Assembly (NCBI GenBank): GCA_964595365.1
Contig: CAZQQC010000004.1
Span: 1-51,868 of the forward strand
Direction of reading: 5' to 3'
DNA length: 51,868 bases
Source: Fen-1258 sp964595365
GTDB taxonomy: Bacteria; Bacteroidota; Ignavibacteria; Ignavibacteriales; Melioribacteraceae
A model generated the notes under the pieces. The model was not told the origin of the DNA and searched no databases. It saw only the letters and a program-made list of their open reading frames with translations. Of this stretch, positions 26,386-34,440 are shown one piece after another (position 1 is the stretch's first letter; each line of letters opens with the position of its first letter). The position numbers were made by a program, and so were the translations under genes.

Positions 26386-27687
26386 ATGCTGAAAAAGTTT
26401 TTTCGAATCGATGAACTTGGTACAACCGTTAAGCAGGAAATAATTGGCGGAGTAACAACATTTGTAACCATGGCTTACATTATTATTGTCAATCCAAAAA
26501 TTCTTGAAGCTGCCGGAATGCCTTTCGGTGCTTCGATGGTTGCAACAATTTTAAGTGCGTTCTTCGGCACGTTACTAATGGGTGTTTATGCCAAACGTCC
26601 GTTTGCAATTGCGCCTTACATGGGAGAAAATGCTTTTGTTGCTTACACGGTGGTCAATATTTTACATTACAGTTGGCAAACTGCGCTTGGTGCAATTTTT
26701 ATCGGTGGACTTTTGTTTACTCTTATCACTTTGCTGAATATTCGAAGCTGGCTTGCAAACGCAATCCCCGAAAGTCTCAAGATTGCTTTTGCCTCCGGTA
26801 TCGGTTTGTTCTTAACATTTATCGGTTTGAACGAAACAGGTATTGTAAAAATAGGCGTGCCGGCAGCGCCGGTTCATGTCGGAGATCTTCATGATCCTAC
26901 CGTACTTCTCGGCATCTTTGCCTTCCTCTTTATTGGAATACTAATGATTAAGAAAGTCAACGGTGCAATTTTGATTGGCATATTAGTCACTGCATTTATA
27001 GGATTCATTTTTAAGATAACGGAACTTCCAAAGCAGATTGTAAGCCTGCCGCCCGATATCTCCCCTCTGTTTTTACAGATGGATGTTTTGGGAGCGTTGA
27101 GCTGGGGATTTTTTGCCGTAATCCTGGTTGTCTTCGTTATGGATTTTGTTGACACGATGGGCACACTGCTTGGTCTGGGTTACAAAGCTAAGATGCTCGA
27201 TGAAAACGGAAACTTACCCGAAATAGAAAAACCGATGCTTAGCGATGCACTTGCAACTGTTATAGGTGCTGTATGCGGAACAACCACCTCGGGAGCTTAC
27301 ATCGAATCTGCTGCTGGAATAGAAGCTGGAGGAAAAACCGGATTGACGGCAGTTGTTACTTCAATTCTATTTTTGTTTGCGCTGTTTTTTGCACCCCTCT
27401 TCTCATCGATCCCTCCATACGCTTACGGTGCCGCACTGATAGTAGTTGGTTTGCTTATGATTTCGCCGGTAGCACATTTAAAATTTGATGATCTTGCCGA
27501 AACAATTCCGGTTTTTATCACTATGACATTAATGAGTTTTACTTACAATCTTGGAATAGGAATGACAGCAGGCTTTGTAATTTATCCATTGACTTTATTT
27601 GTTTCCGGAAGAATAAAAGAAGTTAAACCCGGAATGTGGGTTCTTTCGGTGATGTCGGTTTTGTTTTACATCTTCTATCCATATTAA
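26386..27687 (+). CDS. NCS2-family purine permease (AzgA/PbuG-like)
   Basis: A 433-residue transporter with about 12-14 helices. The N-terminus EIIGGVTTFVTMAYIIIVNP and the segment YMGENAFVAYTVV are typical for the AzgA-type hypoxanthine/guanine/adenine permeases of the NCS2 family. Later motifs are DFVDTMGTLLGLG and GTTTSGAYIESAAGIEAGGK. It would import purine bases by proton symport. A ribosome site (AGGAG) lies 6-7 nt before the ATG. The exact base transported cannot be told. Confidence 0.92.
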   Translation: MLKKFFRIDELGTTVKQEIIGGVTTFVTMAYIIIVNPKILEAAGMPFGASMVATILSAFFGTLLMGVYAKRPFAIAPYMGENAFVAYTVVNILHYSWQTALGAIFIGGLLFTLITLLNIRSWLANAIPESLKIAFASGIGLFLTFIGLNETGIVKIGVPAAPVHVGDLHDPTVLLGIFAFLFIGILMIKKVNGAILIGILVTAFIGFIFKITELPKQIVSLPPDISPLFLQMDVLGALSWGFFAVILVVFVMDFVDTMGTLLGLGYKAKMLDENGNLPEIEKPMLSDALATVIGAVCGTTTSGAYIESAAGIEAGGKTGLTAVVTSILFLFALFFAPLFSSIPPYAYGAALIVVGLLMISPVAHLKFDDLAETIPVFITMTLMSFTYNLGIGMTAGFVIYPLTLFVSGRIKEVKPGMWVLSVMSVLFYIFYPY

Positions 27688-27803
27688 TCTGTTTTGTTTG
27701 AAACCGATTCGGAAAATTTTCATCTAATAGTTAGTTAAAAAACTTGCTCTCTCCGGCAAAGGCGGGGCAAGCAGATTACCAAAATCTGAAGTTGGAGAAC
27801 TAG

Positions 27804-28235
27804 ATGGCCACAAAAAAAGCATATGTTAAACAAATAAAAGGCGTAACATTTGTCGGAAAGACCGATTCTAATCACTGGGTAACGATGGACGGTCCGGAAC
27901 AATCCGGCGGAAGCGATGCCGGAATACGACCGAAAGAATTAATTCTTTTAGCTCTTGCAGGTTGCACGGGAAGCGATGTTGCCGTTATACTTCAAAAGAA
28001 AAAAATTCAGCTTGACGGCTTTGAAATGAATCTTTCTGCAGAAGTTCGGGAGACGCACCCTCAGGTCTTTACTAAAATACATCTTGAATATGTTTTCTAT
28101 GGCAAAGACATTCCGGTTGAATCGGTTGAACGTGCAATTGAGCTTTCACAAAAAAATTATTGCAGCGTTACAGCAATGCTGCAAAAAGCAGTCGAGATAA
28201 CCCACTCGTTTAGAATTGAACCGGAGAAAAATTAA
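27804..28235 (+). CDS. OsmC family peroxiredoxin-like protein
   Basis: A 143-residue protein with the OsmC fold. The two reactive cysteines are C54 (LLALAGCTGSDVAVIL) and C120 (KNYCSVTAML), at the positions used for thiol-based reduction of organic hydroperoxides. The TM-x-G-P-E-x-x-G-G start (MDGPEQSGG) matches the YhfA-like subgroup of OsmC. A GGAG site precedes the ATG by about 7 nt. Confidence 0.92.
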   Translation: MATKKAYVKQIKGVTFVGKTDSNHWVTMDGPEQSGGSDAGIRPKELILLALAGCTGSDVAVILQKKKIQLDGFEMNLSAEVRETHPQVFTKIHLEYVFYGKDIPVESVERAIELSQKNYCSVTAMLQKAVEITHSFRIEPEKN

Positions 28236-28569
28236 TAGTTAATACAGGAAGAAATTTTTTATAAAAATCTCTTTTCGGCGTTCCCTTCTTCAAGCGTGGA
28301 TCCGAAAGACTATTCCTCACTTGTATCAACATACATTTTACCATTACTTCTAATGAATAAACAAATCTACGTTCTTGATTTTGTCCTTTCTCAATCTTTC
28401 CCTCACCTTTGTTTACCTTATAACAATATTATTCTAAAAGATTTTTGAATCGTCCCTAATTTTTCGGAAGTCTTTATAGAACAAATTCCGGACGAATTTT
28501 TTTCTGTGTATCTTTGCTAAAACTAAATTCGCTAACGAAAACAAGCGGAACAACTAACATCTAATAAAC
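28236..28569 (+). other. Intergenic region with a weak promoter candidate
   Basis: This 334-bp gap has no credible open frame. It is T-rich. A TATCTTTG box at 28509-28516 fits the Bacteroidota -7 pattern TAnnTTTG and lies 54 bp before the decarboxylase ATG. No convincing -33 TTTG is present, so this is only a weak promoter candidate. Nothing else is recognised. Confidence 0.35.
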
Positions 28570-30021
28570 ATGAAAACAGAAAAACATTTTACAGACATGC
28601 AGCCGGAGGAATTCAAAAAGTACGGTCGCGAATTAATAGACTGGATTGCAAATTATCTCGATGGAGTTGAGAAATATCCCGTTTTGCCGGATGTAAAACC
28701 GGGAGAGATAAAATCAAAACTTCCGGGTACCGCACCGGAAAATTCCGAACCGATGGAAAGTATTCTTGCCGACGTTGATAAAATTATTCTCCCCGGCGTT
28801 ACACACTGGCAGCATCCTGGCTTCATGGCATATTTCAATTCTACTGCAAGCGGACCGGGAATTCTTGGCGAACTTTTAAGCGCTGCGTTTAATACTAATG
28901 GGATGGTTTGGAAATCCAACCCGGCATCAACAGAACTTGAAGAGACGGTTTTAATCTGGTTCAGACAGTTAATGAACTTGCCGGAGAGTTTCAGCGGTAT
29001 AATTTACGATACTGCATCGGTAAGTTCTATGCACGCAATTGCTGCTGCACGCGAAAATTTGAATCTGAAAATTCGTGAAAAAGGAATGAGCGGTATTTCG
29101 AAACTCATGCTTTACTGTTCCGAACACGCTCACTCATCAATTGAGAAAGGAGCGCTTACACTTGGTATTGGTCTCGATGGAGTTACAAAGATTGCCGTTG
29201 ATCCTGAATTCAAAATGATTCCGGCAGAACTTGAGAAAGCAATTCAACGCGATAGGGTAAATGGAATTATTCCGTTCTGTGTTGTTGCAACTATCGGAAC
29301 AACTTCAACCACAAGCGTCGATCCGCTAAATGAAATTGCTGGAATTTGTGAGCGCGAAAAAATCTGGCTTCATGTCGATGGTGCTCATGCCGGCGTAACA
29401 GCAATGCTGCCGGAAATGAGTTCTCATTTCCGGGGACTGGAACGCGCCGATTCGTTTGTAGTTAATCCTCACAAGTGGTTAACTATTCCGGTCGATTTAA
29501 GTATTCTCTTCACACGTAAGCCTGAAATTTTGAAGCGAGCATTCAGTTTGGTTCCGGAATATCTGAAAACCGCTGAAGACCCGGTTGTAATCAACTACAT
29601 GGATTACGGAATTCAGCTTGGTAGAAGGTTTCGTGCACTTAAATTATGGTTTGTTCTCCGATACTTTGGCGTTAATGGACTGAGAAAAATGCTGCGCGAA
29701 CATCTTCGACTTGGAAAATTATTTGCTTCATGGGTCGAAAAACATTCCATGTTTGAACTCTTAGCACCAACACCATTTAGCACAATTTGTTTCCGTGCCA
29801 CACCAAACGGTTGGAATAATGAAATCGAACTGAATCTGCTTAACGAAAAACTTATGAATGAGATCAACTCTACCGGAAAATTATTTGTCACCCATACAAA
29901 ACTAAACGGAACTTTCACAATTAGATTGGTAATTTCCGGACTGCGTCAGCAAGAGAGACACGTTAAAGCCGCATGGCAGCTGATTCAAGATACTTTGAAC
30001 AAAATTTTGAACGAAGGATAA
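28570..30021 (+). CDS. Group II PLP-dependent decarboxylase (aromatic amino acid type)
   Basis: A 483-residue PLP enzyme of the DOPA/tryptophan decarboxylase family. The PLP lysine is K302 in FVVNPHKWLTIPVD. LHVDGAHAG holds the Asp (D270) that binds the pyridine nitrogen, and YCSEHAHSS gives the stacking His. The N-terminal block VTHWQHPGFMAYFNSTAS is typical for aromatic-L-amino-acid decarboxylases. It should release CO2 from an aromatic amino acid to form an amine; which one is unclear. Its stop codon abuts the stop of the convergent cysK gene, and a palindrome spans both. Confidence 0.9.
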   Translation: MKTEKHFTDMQPEEFKKYGRELIDWIANYLDGVEKYPVLPDVKPGEIKSKLPGTAPENSEPMESILADVDKIILPGVTHWQHPGFMAYFNSTASGPGILGELLSAAFNTNGMVWKSNPASTELEETVLIWFRQLMNLPESFSGIIYDTASVSSMHAIAAARENLNLKIREKGMSGISKLMLYCSEHAHSSIEKGALTLGIGLDGVTKIAVDPEFKMIPAELEKAIQRDRVNGIIPFCVVATIGTTSTTSVDPLNEIAGICEREKIWLHVDGAHAGVTAMLPEMSSHFRGLERADSFVVNPHKWLTIPVDLSILFTRKPEILKRAFSLVPEYLKTAEDPVVINYMDYGIQLGRRFRALKLWFVLRYFGVNGLRKMLREHLRLGKLFASWVEKHSMFELLAPTPFSTICFRATPNGWNNEIELNLLNEKLMNEINSTGKLFVTHTKLNGTFTIRLVISGLRQQERHVKAAWQLIQDTLNKILNEG

Positions 30022-30036
30022 TTAGAATAATCCTTC
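30013..30036. terminator. Palindrome spanning two convergent stop codons
   Basis: GAAGGAT at 30013-30019 and ATCCTTC at 30030-30036 form an inverted repeat across the last codons of both the decarboxylase (plus) and cysK (minus). On each strand the last codons read GAA GGA and then the stop region. It could act as a shared bidirectional 3'-end hairpin, although no strong T-run follows on either strand. Confidence 0.4.
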
Positions 30037-30936
30037 AATTGAGAGATATCTTTCACCGGTATCGTAATTAAAAGTAAGAATTTTTTTTCCTTCCGGAATT
30101 TCATTCAACTTTTTAGAAACTGCCGCCAATGCTGCGCCGGAAGAAATTCCGGCGAAAAGTCCTTCTTCTTTTGCAGCTCGCTTTGTAAAATTAAAAGCTT
30201 CTTCTTTCGAAATTGTAATTACACCGTCTAGTAGAGAGGTATCAAGATTTTTCGGAATGAATCCGGCGCCGAGTCCTTGCAGAAAATGCGGGCCCGGCTG
30301 CCCCCCCGAAATTACAGGTGAAGTTGCCGGTTCAACTGCAAATACTTTCAACTGCGGAAATTTCTCTTTTAAAATTCTTGAGACACCTGTTATGTGCCCG
30401 CCGGTACCGACTCCGGTAATTAAGTAATCGAATCCTTCAGGAAAATCTTTTAGGATTTCTTGAGCGGTCGTTTTGACATGAATTTCAATGTTAGCTTCGT
30501 TTTCAAACTGCTGGGGTATCCACGCGTTCGGGTTTTTTGCAGCAATCTCGTTTGCTTTCGCAATAGCGCCCTTCATACCCAGTTCTCTCGGTGTTAACTC
30601 AAACTTAGCACCGTAAGCAGACATTAATTTTCTTCTTTCAATAGACATCGATTCTGGCATAACTAAAATCAATTCATATTTTTTTACTGCAGCAACTATT
30701 GCGAGACCAATGCCGGTATTACCGGATGTCGGTTCAACAATCACGCTGCTGCCGGGTTTTAAGATTCCTTTTCGTTCGGCATCTTCAATCATCGATAGAG
30801 CAATTCTATCTTTGATGCTTCCGCCCGGATTTGCTCTTTCAAGTTTTACCCATACTTCATATTTGTTACCGAACAAATTATTTATTCTAAGATGGGGTGT
30901 ATTTCCAATTGCTTCAAGCATATTTTGTACTTTCAT
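30022..30936 (-). CDS. cysK: Cysteine synthase A (O-acetylserine sulfhydrylase)
   Basis: A 304-residue fold-type II PLP enzyme that makes cysteine from O-acetylserine and sulfide. K42 in ERANPGGSIKDRIALSM is the PLP lysine. EPTSGNTGIGLA binds the substrate carboxylate, GVGTGGHITGVSR binds the PLP phosphate, and GISSGAALAA is also conserved. The length is normal. The ATG has AGGAG about 7 nt upstream. It follows cysE with 10 bp between them, so both steps of cysteine synthesis are in one operon under the leader upstream of cysE. Confidence 0.95.
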   Translation of the reverse strand: MKVQNMLEAIGNTPHLRINNLFGNKYEVWVKLERANPGGSIKDRIALSMIEDAERKGILKPGSSVIVEPTSGNTGIGLAIVAAVKKYELILVMPESMSIERRKLMSAYGAKFELTPRELGMKGAIAKANEIAAKNPNAWIPQQFENEANIEIHVKTTAQEILKDFPEGFDYLITGVGTGGHITGVSRILKEKFPQLKVFAVEPATSPVISGGQPGPHFLQGLGAGFIPKNLDTSLLDGVITISKEEAFNFTKRAAKEEGLFAGISSGAALAAVSKKLNEIPEGKKILTFNYDTGERYLSIEGLF

Positions 30937-30946
30937 TTTTGTTCTC

Positions 30947-31810
30947 CTAAATTATGAAATCAATTGACTGCTCAAATTCTTGACTGCTTCTCACGCGAAC
31001 TTCACTTTTGTTGTACACAATTGAGTTTGGCGGAATACTTTGCGTTATCCACGCATTGCCGCCAATAACACTTCCTTTGCCTATTACCGTGCTGCCTCCT
31101 AAAATGACAGCCTGAGAATATATTATAACATCGTCTTCGATTGTAGGATGACGTTTCGTTTTAGAAAGACTTTTATCAACACTCAGAGCACCGAGCGTTA
31201 CACCTTGATAAATTTTTACGTTTTTACCTATGATAGTTGTTTCGCCAATCACTATTCCTGTTCCGTGATCAATAAAAAATGGAGTGCCGATTTGTGCCCC
31301 GGGATGAATATCTATACCGGTTCTCTCGTGTGCGTACTCGGTCAGAATTCTGGGAATGATTGGTAAATTCAGATTATAAAGTTCGTGAGCGATTCTGTAA
31401 ATCAATATTGCCAGGAAGCCGGGATATGCAAGAATTACTTCATCGATATTTTCTGCTGCGGGATCGCCTCTGTAAATCGCTTCGGCGTCAAACCATAGTT
31501 TATCGTGTATTGCCGGTATCTTAGAAATGAATTGCTTGGCAGTTTCCGAAGCATCATCCATAAAGTGAGAATTAAGGTTCTTAATCAAACTAACAAGATT
31601 TCTTTCCAGCAATTGAAGCTTTGCCAAAACATCTTCAGACGAGTAGTATATCTTGCTTGAAAAATGAGGAAACAGGAAATCGATAAGCTCTTGAACATAT
31701 TCAATGGCTTCGGTTTTAAGTGTAGATGTGCATGAATGCGTTTGTCTCTTGCTTAAAAGAGATTTCGAAAAATTTAAAAATAAATCGTTTCCAATTTTTT
31801 GTGTTTTCAT
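30947..31810 (-). CDS. cysE: Serine O-acetyltransferase
   Basis: A 287-residue acetyltransferase producing O-acetylserine. An N-terminal helical domain (about 1-150) carries YRIAHELYNLNLPIIPRIL. A left-handed beta-helix follows with hexapeptide repeats (about 165-265), containing IDIHPGAQIGTPFFIDHGTG and VIGETTIIGKNVKIYQGVTL with the catalytic His-Asp region. It is longer than E. coli CysE at the N-terminus, like the plastid or Bacteroidota-type enzymes with a helical extension. It is the first gene after a polycysteine leader ORF ending 55 nt upstream. No good ribosome site precedes its ATG, which suits coupling to leader translation. Confidence 0.93.
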   Translation of the reverse strand: MKTQKIGNDLFLNFSKSLLSKRQTHSCTSTLKTEAIEYVQELIDFLFPHFSSKIYYSSEDVLAKLQLLERNLVSLIKNLNSHFMDDASETAKQFISKIPAIHDKLWFDAEAIYRGDPAAENIDEVILAYPGFLAILIYRIAHELYNLNLPIIPRILTEYAHERTGIDIHPGAQIGTPFFIDHGTGIVIGETTIIGKNVKIYQGVTLGALSVDKSLSKTKRHPTIEDDVIIYSQAVILGGSTVIGKGSVIGGNAWITQSIPPNSIVYNKSEVRVRSSQEFEQSIDFII

Positions 31811-31865
31811 GTTTGTATATGTGATTGTTAAAAAAGAATTACTTAGATGAAAAACAGAGATAGTA

Positions 31866-31973
31866 TTAACAACAACAGCAGGCGAATGCGCGGGCGGAAC
31901 TGCTTGCTAAAGATAGCCTGGAAAATTGGCTTTTCACAAAAGCGGATGAAATATTTATTGCTTTCCCGATCAT
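31866..31973 (-). CDS. Polycysteine leader peptide upstream of cysE-cysK
   Basis: A 35-codon ORF on the minus strand starts with ATG at 31973 and ends at TAA (31866-31868), 55 nt before the cysE ATG. Its last eight residues are RAFACCCC: four consecutive Cys codons (TGC TGT TGT TGT) directly before the stop. There is no other cysteine in it. Short leader ORFs ending in a Cys run are known cysteine-responsive attenuators in mycobacteria. Here the ORF precedes the two cysteine biosynthesis genes, so stalling at scarce Cys-tRNA could couple cysteine supply to cysE-cysK expression. A possible stem, AGCAG with CTGCT, overlaps the Cys codons. The start has no strong ribosome site, so an internal start is possible. 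Confidence 0.72.
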   Translation of the reverse strand: MIGKAINISSAFVKSQFSRLSLASSSARAFACCCC

Positions 31974-32001
31974 CTTAAAATTAATGTTATAACTCACATA
32001 A

Positions 32002-32009
32002 CAAATATA
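32002..32009 (-). promoter_or_regulatory. Candidate TAnnTTTG promoter box for leader-cysE-cysK
   Basis: TATATTTG on the minus strand fits the Bacteroidota -7 consensus TAnnTTTG. Transcription would begin near 31995, about 20 nt before the leader-peptide ATG and about 185 nt before cysE. No exact -33 TTTG is present; a TTTTCTG stretch lies about 17 nt upstream. The position fits a leader transcript well. Confidence 0.4.
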
Positions 32010-32042
32010 TATAAAAATGTTTCATCAGAAAATAGGATTGAT

Positions 32043-32069
32043 AATAAAAAAGCGGCATAACCGCCGCTT
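32043..32069 (-). terminator. Intrinsic terminator of the cold-shock gene
   Basis: AAGCGGC (32050-32056) and GCCGCTT (32063-32069) form a perfect 7-bp stem with a 6-nt loop. On the minus strand the stem is followed by TTTTTTATT. It starts 26 bp after the stop codon of the cold-shock gene and should end its transcript before the cysE leader promoter. Confidence 0.88.
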
Positions 32070-32094
32070 CTTCTGTTGCAAAATAATAGTTCTA

Positions 32095-32307
32095 TTATTT
32101 AACAACTTTGACATCTTGAGCTTGAGGGCCTTTTGGTCCGTCACCTACAGTGAATTCAACTGCTTGACCCTTTTCAAGAGTTTTGTATCCGTCGTTCTGA
32201 ATAGAAGAGAAATGAACGAATACATCGCCACCTTGAGTGCGCTCAATAAAACCGTAACCTTTAGCAGCGTTAAACCATTTTACGGTTCCATTTTCACGAT
32301 CTGCCAT
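32095..32307 (-). CDS. Cold-shock domain protein (CspA family)
   Basis: A 70-residue single cold-shock domain. RNP1 is KGYGFIER and RNP2 is DVFVHFSSI, preceded by GTVKWFNAAKGYG. It binds single-stranded RNA/DNA and acts as an RNA chaperone. The ATG has AAGGAG 7 nt upstream. A long, structured 5' leader and a strong terminator make it a monocistronic unit, as is usual for csp genes. Whether it is cold-induced or constitutive is unknown. Confidence 0.96.
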   Translation of the reverse strand: MADRENGTVKWFNAAKGYGFIERTQGGDVFVHFSSIQNDGYKTLEKGQAVEFTVGDGPKGPQAQDVKVVK

Positions 32308-32410
32308 TAAAAAAACTCCTTAAAAAATAAAATTATACTTAACTACCTGCGGGCAATAGGATAACACTATTGTTTAACTTACCATCGAGCAGCAGTTATC
32401 ACTATTGTCC
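32308..32410 (-). promoter_or_regulatory. Structured 5' leader of the cold-shock gene
   Basis: The segment upstream of the csp ATG contains CAATAG (32354-32359), GATAAC (32360-32365) and CTATTG (32367-32372). Farther upstream of the gene are GTTATC (32395-32400) and CTATTG (32402-32407), plus-strand reading. CAATAG can pair locally with the near CTATTG, or together with GATAAC form a 12-bp stem with the distant GTTATC-A-CTATTG (one bulge). The two structures exclude each other. E. coli cspA has a temperature-dependent leader rearrangement; a similar role here is inferred. Confidence 0.5.
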
Positions 32411-32465
32411 TACGGGGTTTAACTTAGCAAAAAAAATTAAAACAAAAAACAATTTTAATTTGGGA

Positions 32466-32816
32466 TCATAGATTTTTAACCATCACTGCAAGCTGGCTTG
32501 CCTGATTTTGGTTGTATTCGAAGGCAATTTTTTTATAGTTAACAAGATCTATGATTGTTCCTATCATACAAATACCGCCGGTTAAGAGGTAAAGAATTCC
32601 AAGACCGATTTGATCTGTAAGAAATCTTTGGATTCCCGCAATGCCTAAAAATCCAACCAATGTTACAAGCAAAATTGTTTGAGGGTCTTTCCGGCGCGTG
32701 CGGTAAATGTTTGCAAACTGCTGCGCCTGCTTGTCGTCCATACTTTTAATAATACCTCCTATATAAAGCTGCTCGTCGCCCATTATTTCGGGAAGGAGTT
32801 CCAGTACAGTAGCCAT
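32466..32816 (-). CDS. TM2 domain-containing membrane protein
   Basis: A 116-residue protein with a polar N-terminus and a TM2 domain (about 45-95): two helices around a GFLGIAGIQRFLTDQIGLGI motif, of the G-x-x-G-x-x-x-F type. TM2 proteins are small membrane proteins of unknown biochemical role. The ATG has AGAGG about 6 nt upstream. Its start lies inside the 3' end of the DUF2752 gene (71-bp overlap in a different frame), so they are probably co-transcribed. Confidence 0.85.
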   Translation of the reverse strand: MATVLELLPEIMGDEQLYIGGIIKSMDDKQAQQFANIYRTRRKDPQTILLVTLVGFLGIAGIQRFLTDQIGLGILYLLTGGICMIGTIIDLVNYKKIAFEYNQNQASQLAVMVKNL

Positions 32817-33132
32817 AAGTTACCTCTCTTGTTTTGTGAAAGTTGAAATACATTTTTATTAAAAGTTTAGCTGTTCGGACAAAGATTAAAATGAAAGCAA
32901 AAATTCCAAGAGGATGAGCTTCAATTGAATGAATTAGATCGCCATGGTAAAAAAATGAAATAGACCTTCCCAGTCCGCATCCAGGGCAAAATGTAATACC
33001 CAAATTTTTGAACGGGCAGAGAGTATAATGCTGCGCTTGGTACGGATTGATGCACAGAAGGTACATTAATCCTGCAAACCAGAGTATAGCTTCCCATTCT
33101 ACAAGCTTTAAAATTTGTTTTAGCTTTTTCAT
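32746..33132 (-). CDS. DUF2752 membrane protein
   Basis: A 128-residue protein with two hydrophobic segments (about 14-30 and 70-93) and the DUF2752 signature CPFKNLGITFCPGCGLGRS, whose cysteines may bind metal or form disulfides. The last ~25 residues are polar, Arg-rich and come from the stretch that overlaps the TM2 gene, so the native stop codon may have been lost by a small mutation. DUF2752 and TM2 genes are frequent neighbours; the function of both is unknown. Confidence 0.85.
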   Translation of the reverse strand: MKKLKQILKLVEWEAILWFAGLMYLLCINPYQAQHYTLCPFKNLGITFCPGCGLGRSISFFYHGDLIHSIEAHPLGIFAFILIFVRTAKLLIKMYFNFHKTREVTYGYCTGTPSRNNGRRAALYRRYY

Positions 33133-33393
33133 ACAGAAAGCTGGAAATGCTTGAATGATTATACCTCAAAAATAAGCATGAATCAAGTTTCGATTGTTTA
33201 GTCGTTTGGAATAAGAAATGGTTTTAGTGAATTCTTTAATTGAGCCCGGATAGACAATTTGGAAATAGCACCCATCACGTTTCAAACAACACGATGGATT
33301 CATTCGTAATCTTTCTTTTCCGGTTAAGTATATGACAGCACAAGTAAAGACATATTCTATCTCAAGAAACCGGTTTACATTTTTATTATTCCA

Positions 33394-33909
33394 TCAAACG
33401 TGCAAATAACGTTCCTGCAAAACGTTCATGTGGTGGAGAGCGTGTCCTGCAATTATATAAGCTATGGCACGCACGGTAACCGGATTATTATTTGCCGTGC
33501 CTTTCCGCAACCACATTACATCAGAAAAGTTATTGAACATTTTCAAATTGGATTGACGCAAGGTGCTAAACTCTTCCAATATGTCTGTAAGTTTTAACCC
33601 GTCACAATTTGCATTCCGGATAAAATCATTCTCATCGAAACCCGGAAGATTGTTTTTATCGTTTCGGGAAATGCATAAAGCTCTATACGCAAAAACTCTT
33701 TCGGCATCGGTGATGTGTTCTAAAACTTCTTTTATACTCCATTTACCTTCGGCGTACCGGAACGAGGATTTACTTTCCGGAATACTGGAAAAAAGTTTTA
33801 CCGTTTCATCCAGCTGCTGAGCCAAATATTCAATTATGCCGGTTTGAGGGATATCTTTGATGTACTGATGATAATACGGTGCATATTCATCCTGGTTAGG
33901 GCACTGCAT
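33394..33909 (-). CDS. DinB family protein
   Basis: A 171-residue protein of the DinB/DfsB four-helix-bundle fold. Typical stretches are KWSIKEVLEHITDAERVFAYR with a metal-binding His, and HALHHMNVLQERY near the C-terminus with the further His residues. Such proteins are thiol transferases or damage-inducible proteins of mostly unknown substrate. It lies 12 bp after the methylglyoxal synthase gene on the same strand, suggesting a two-gene operon. Confidence 0.88.
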   Translation of the reverse strand: MQCPNQDEYAPYYHQYIKDIPQTGIIEYLAQQLDETVKLFSSIPESKSSFRYAEGKWSIKEVLEHITDAERVFAYRALCISRNDKNNLPGFDENDFIRNANCDGLKLTDILEEFSTLRQSNLKMFNNFSDVMWLRKGTANNNPVTVRAIAYIIAGHALHHMNVLQERYLHV

Positions 33910-33921
33910 GTTAATCCTTAA

Positions 33922-34356
33922 TTAGATTTCTCGTTTTAAGTAATTATTATAATCCGGCACAATGCGCGGATAACTTTCATTCATCAATGGTGATGAGAAT
34001 ATAAAATCTGCCGACGATCGATTGCAAGCAATCGGAATATTCCAAACAACTGCAATTCTCAGAAGTGCCTTAACATCCGGATCGTGCGGCTGTGGCTCAA
34101 GTGGATCCCAGAAAAAAATCAAAACATCAATTTCATTTTCGGAAATCTTTGCGCCGAGCTGCTGATCGCCGCCGAGAGGACCGCTTTGCAATTTGCCCAC
34201 TTTTAATCCTAAATCTTGTTCAAGAATTTTTCCGGTTGTACCGGTTGCCAAAATTTCGTGCTTGCCGAGTGAATCAATATTAAATTTTGCCCACTCTATC
34301 AGATCGTGCTTTTTGTGATCGTGAGCAACAAGTGCTATCCTTTTTAATTTTTTCAT
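33922..34356 (-). CDS. mgsA: Methylglyoxal synthase
   Basis: A 144-residue enzyme that converts dihydroxyacetone phosphate to methylglyoxal and phosphate. Diagnostic segments are IALVAHDHKKHDLIEW, the phosphate-binding ATGTTGKILEQ, SGPLGGDQQLGA with the catalytic Asp, and FFWDPLEPQPHDPDVKALLR. I chose the ATG at 34356 because an AAAGGA site lies about 11 nt upstream; an ATG at 34368 would add four residues. The repeat element A lies upstream, between this gene and the protease gene. Confidence 0.93.
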   Translation of the reverse strand: MKKLKRIALVAHDHKKHDLIEWAKFNIDSLGKHEILATGTTGKILEQDLGLKVGKLQSGPLGGDQQLGAKISENEIDVLIFFWDPLEPQPHDPDVKALLRIAVVWNIPIACNRSSADFIFSSPLMNESYPRIVPDYNNYLKREI

Positions 34357-34440
34357 CGATTGAATCATCCTTTATTACGCCTAATTGTGAAAGTGCATAT
34401 AAAATTTATAAAAGACAAAGAAAATTAGCCAACTTATTAT

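Noticed and set aside
30301..30307. Run of seven C (G7 in the coding strand) in cysK as a phase-variation tract
   Set aside because: Short for slippage, encodes conserved glycines, and cysK is a housekeeping gene.
32921..33169. 82-codon minus-strand frame over the DUF2752 gene
   Set aside because: Out-of-frame reading of the DUF2752 gene, which carries the clear family motif.
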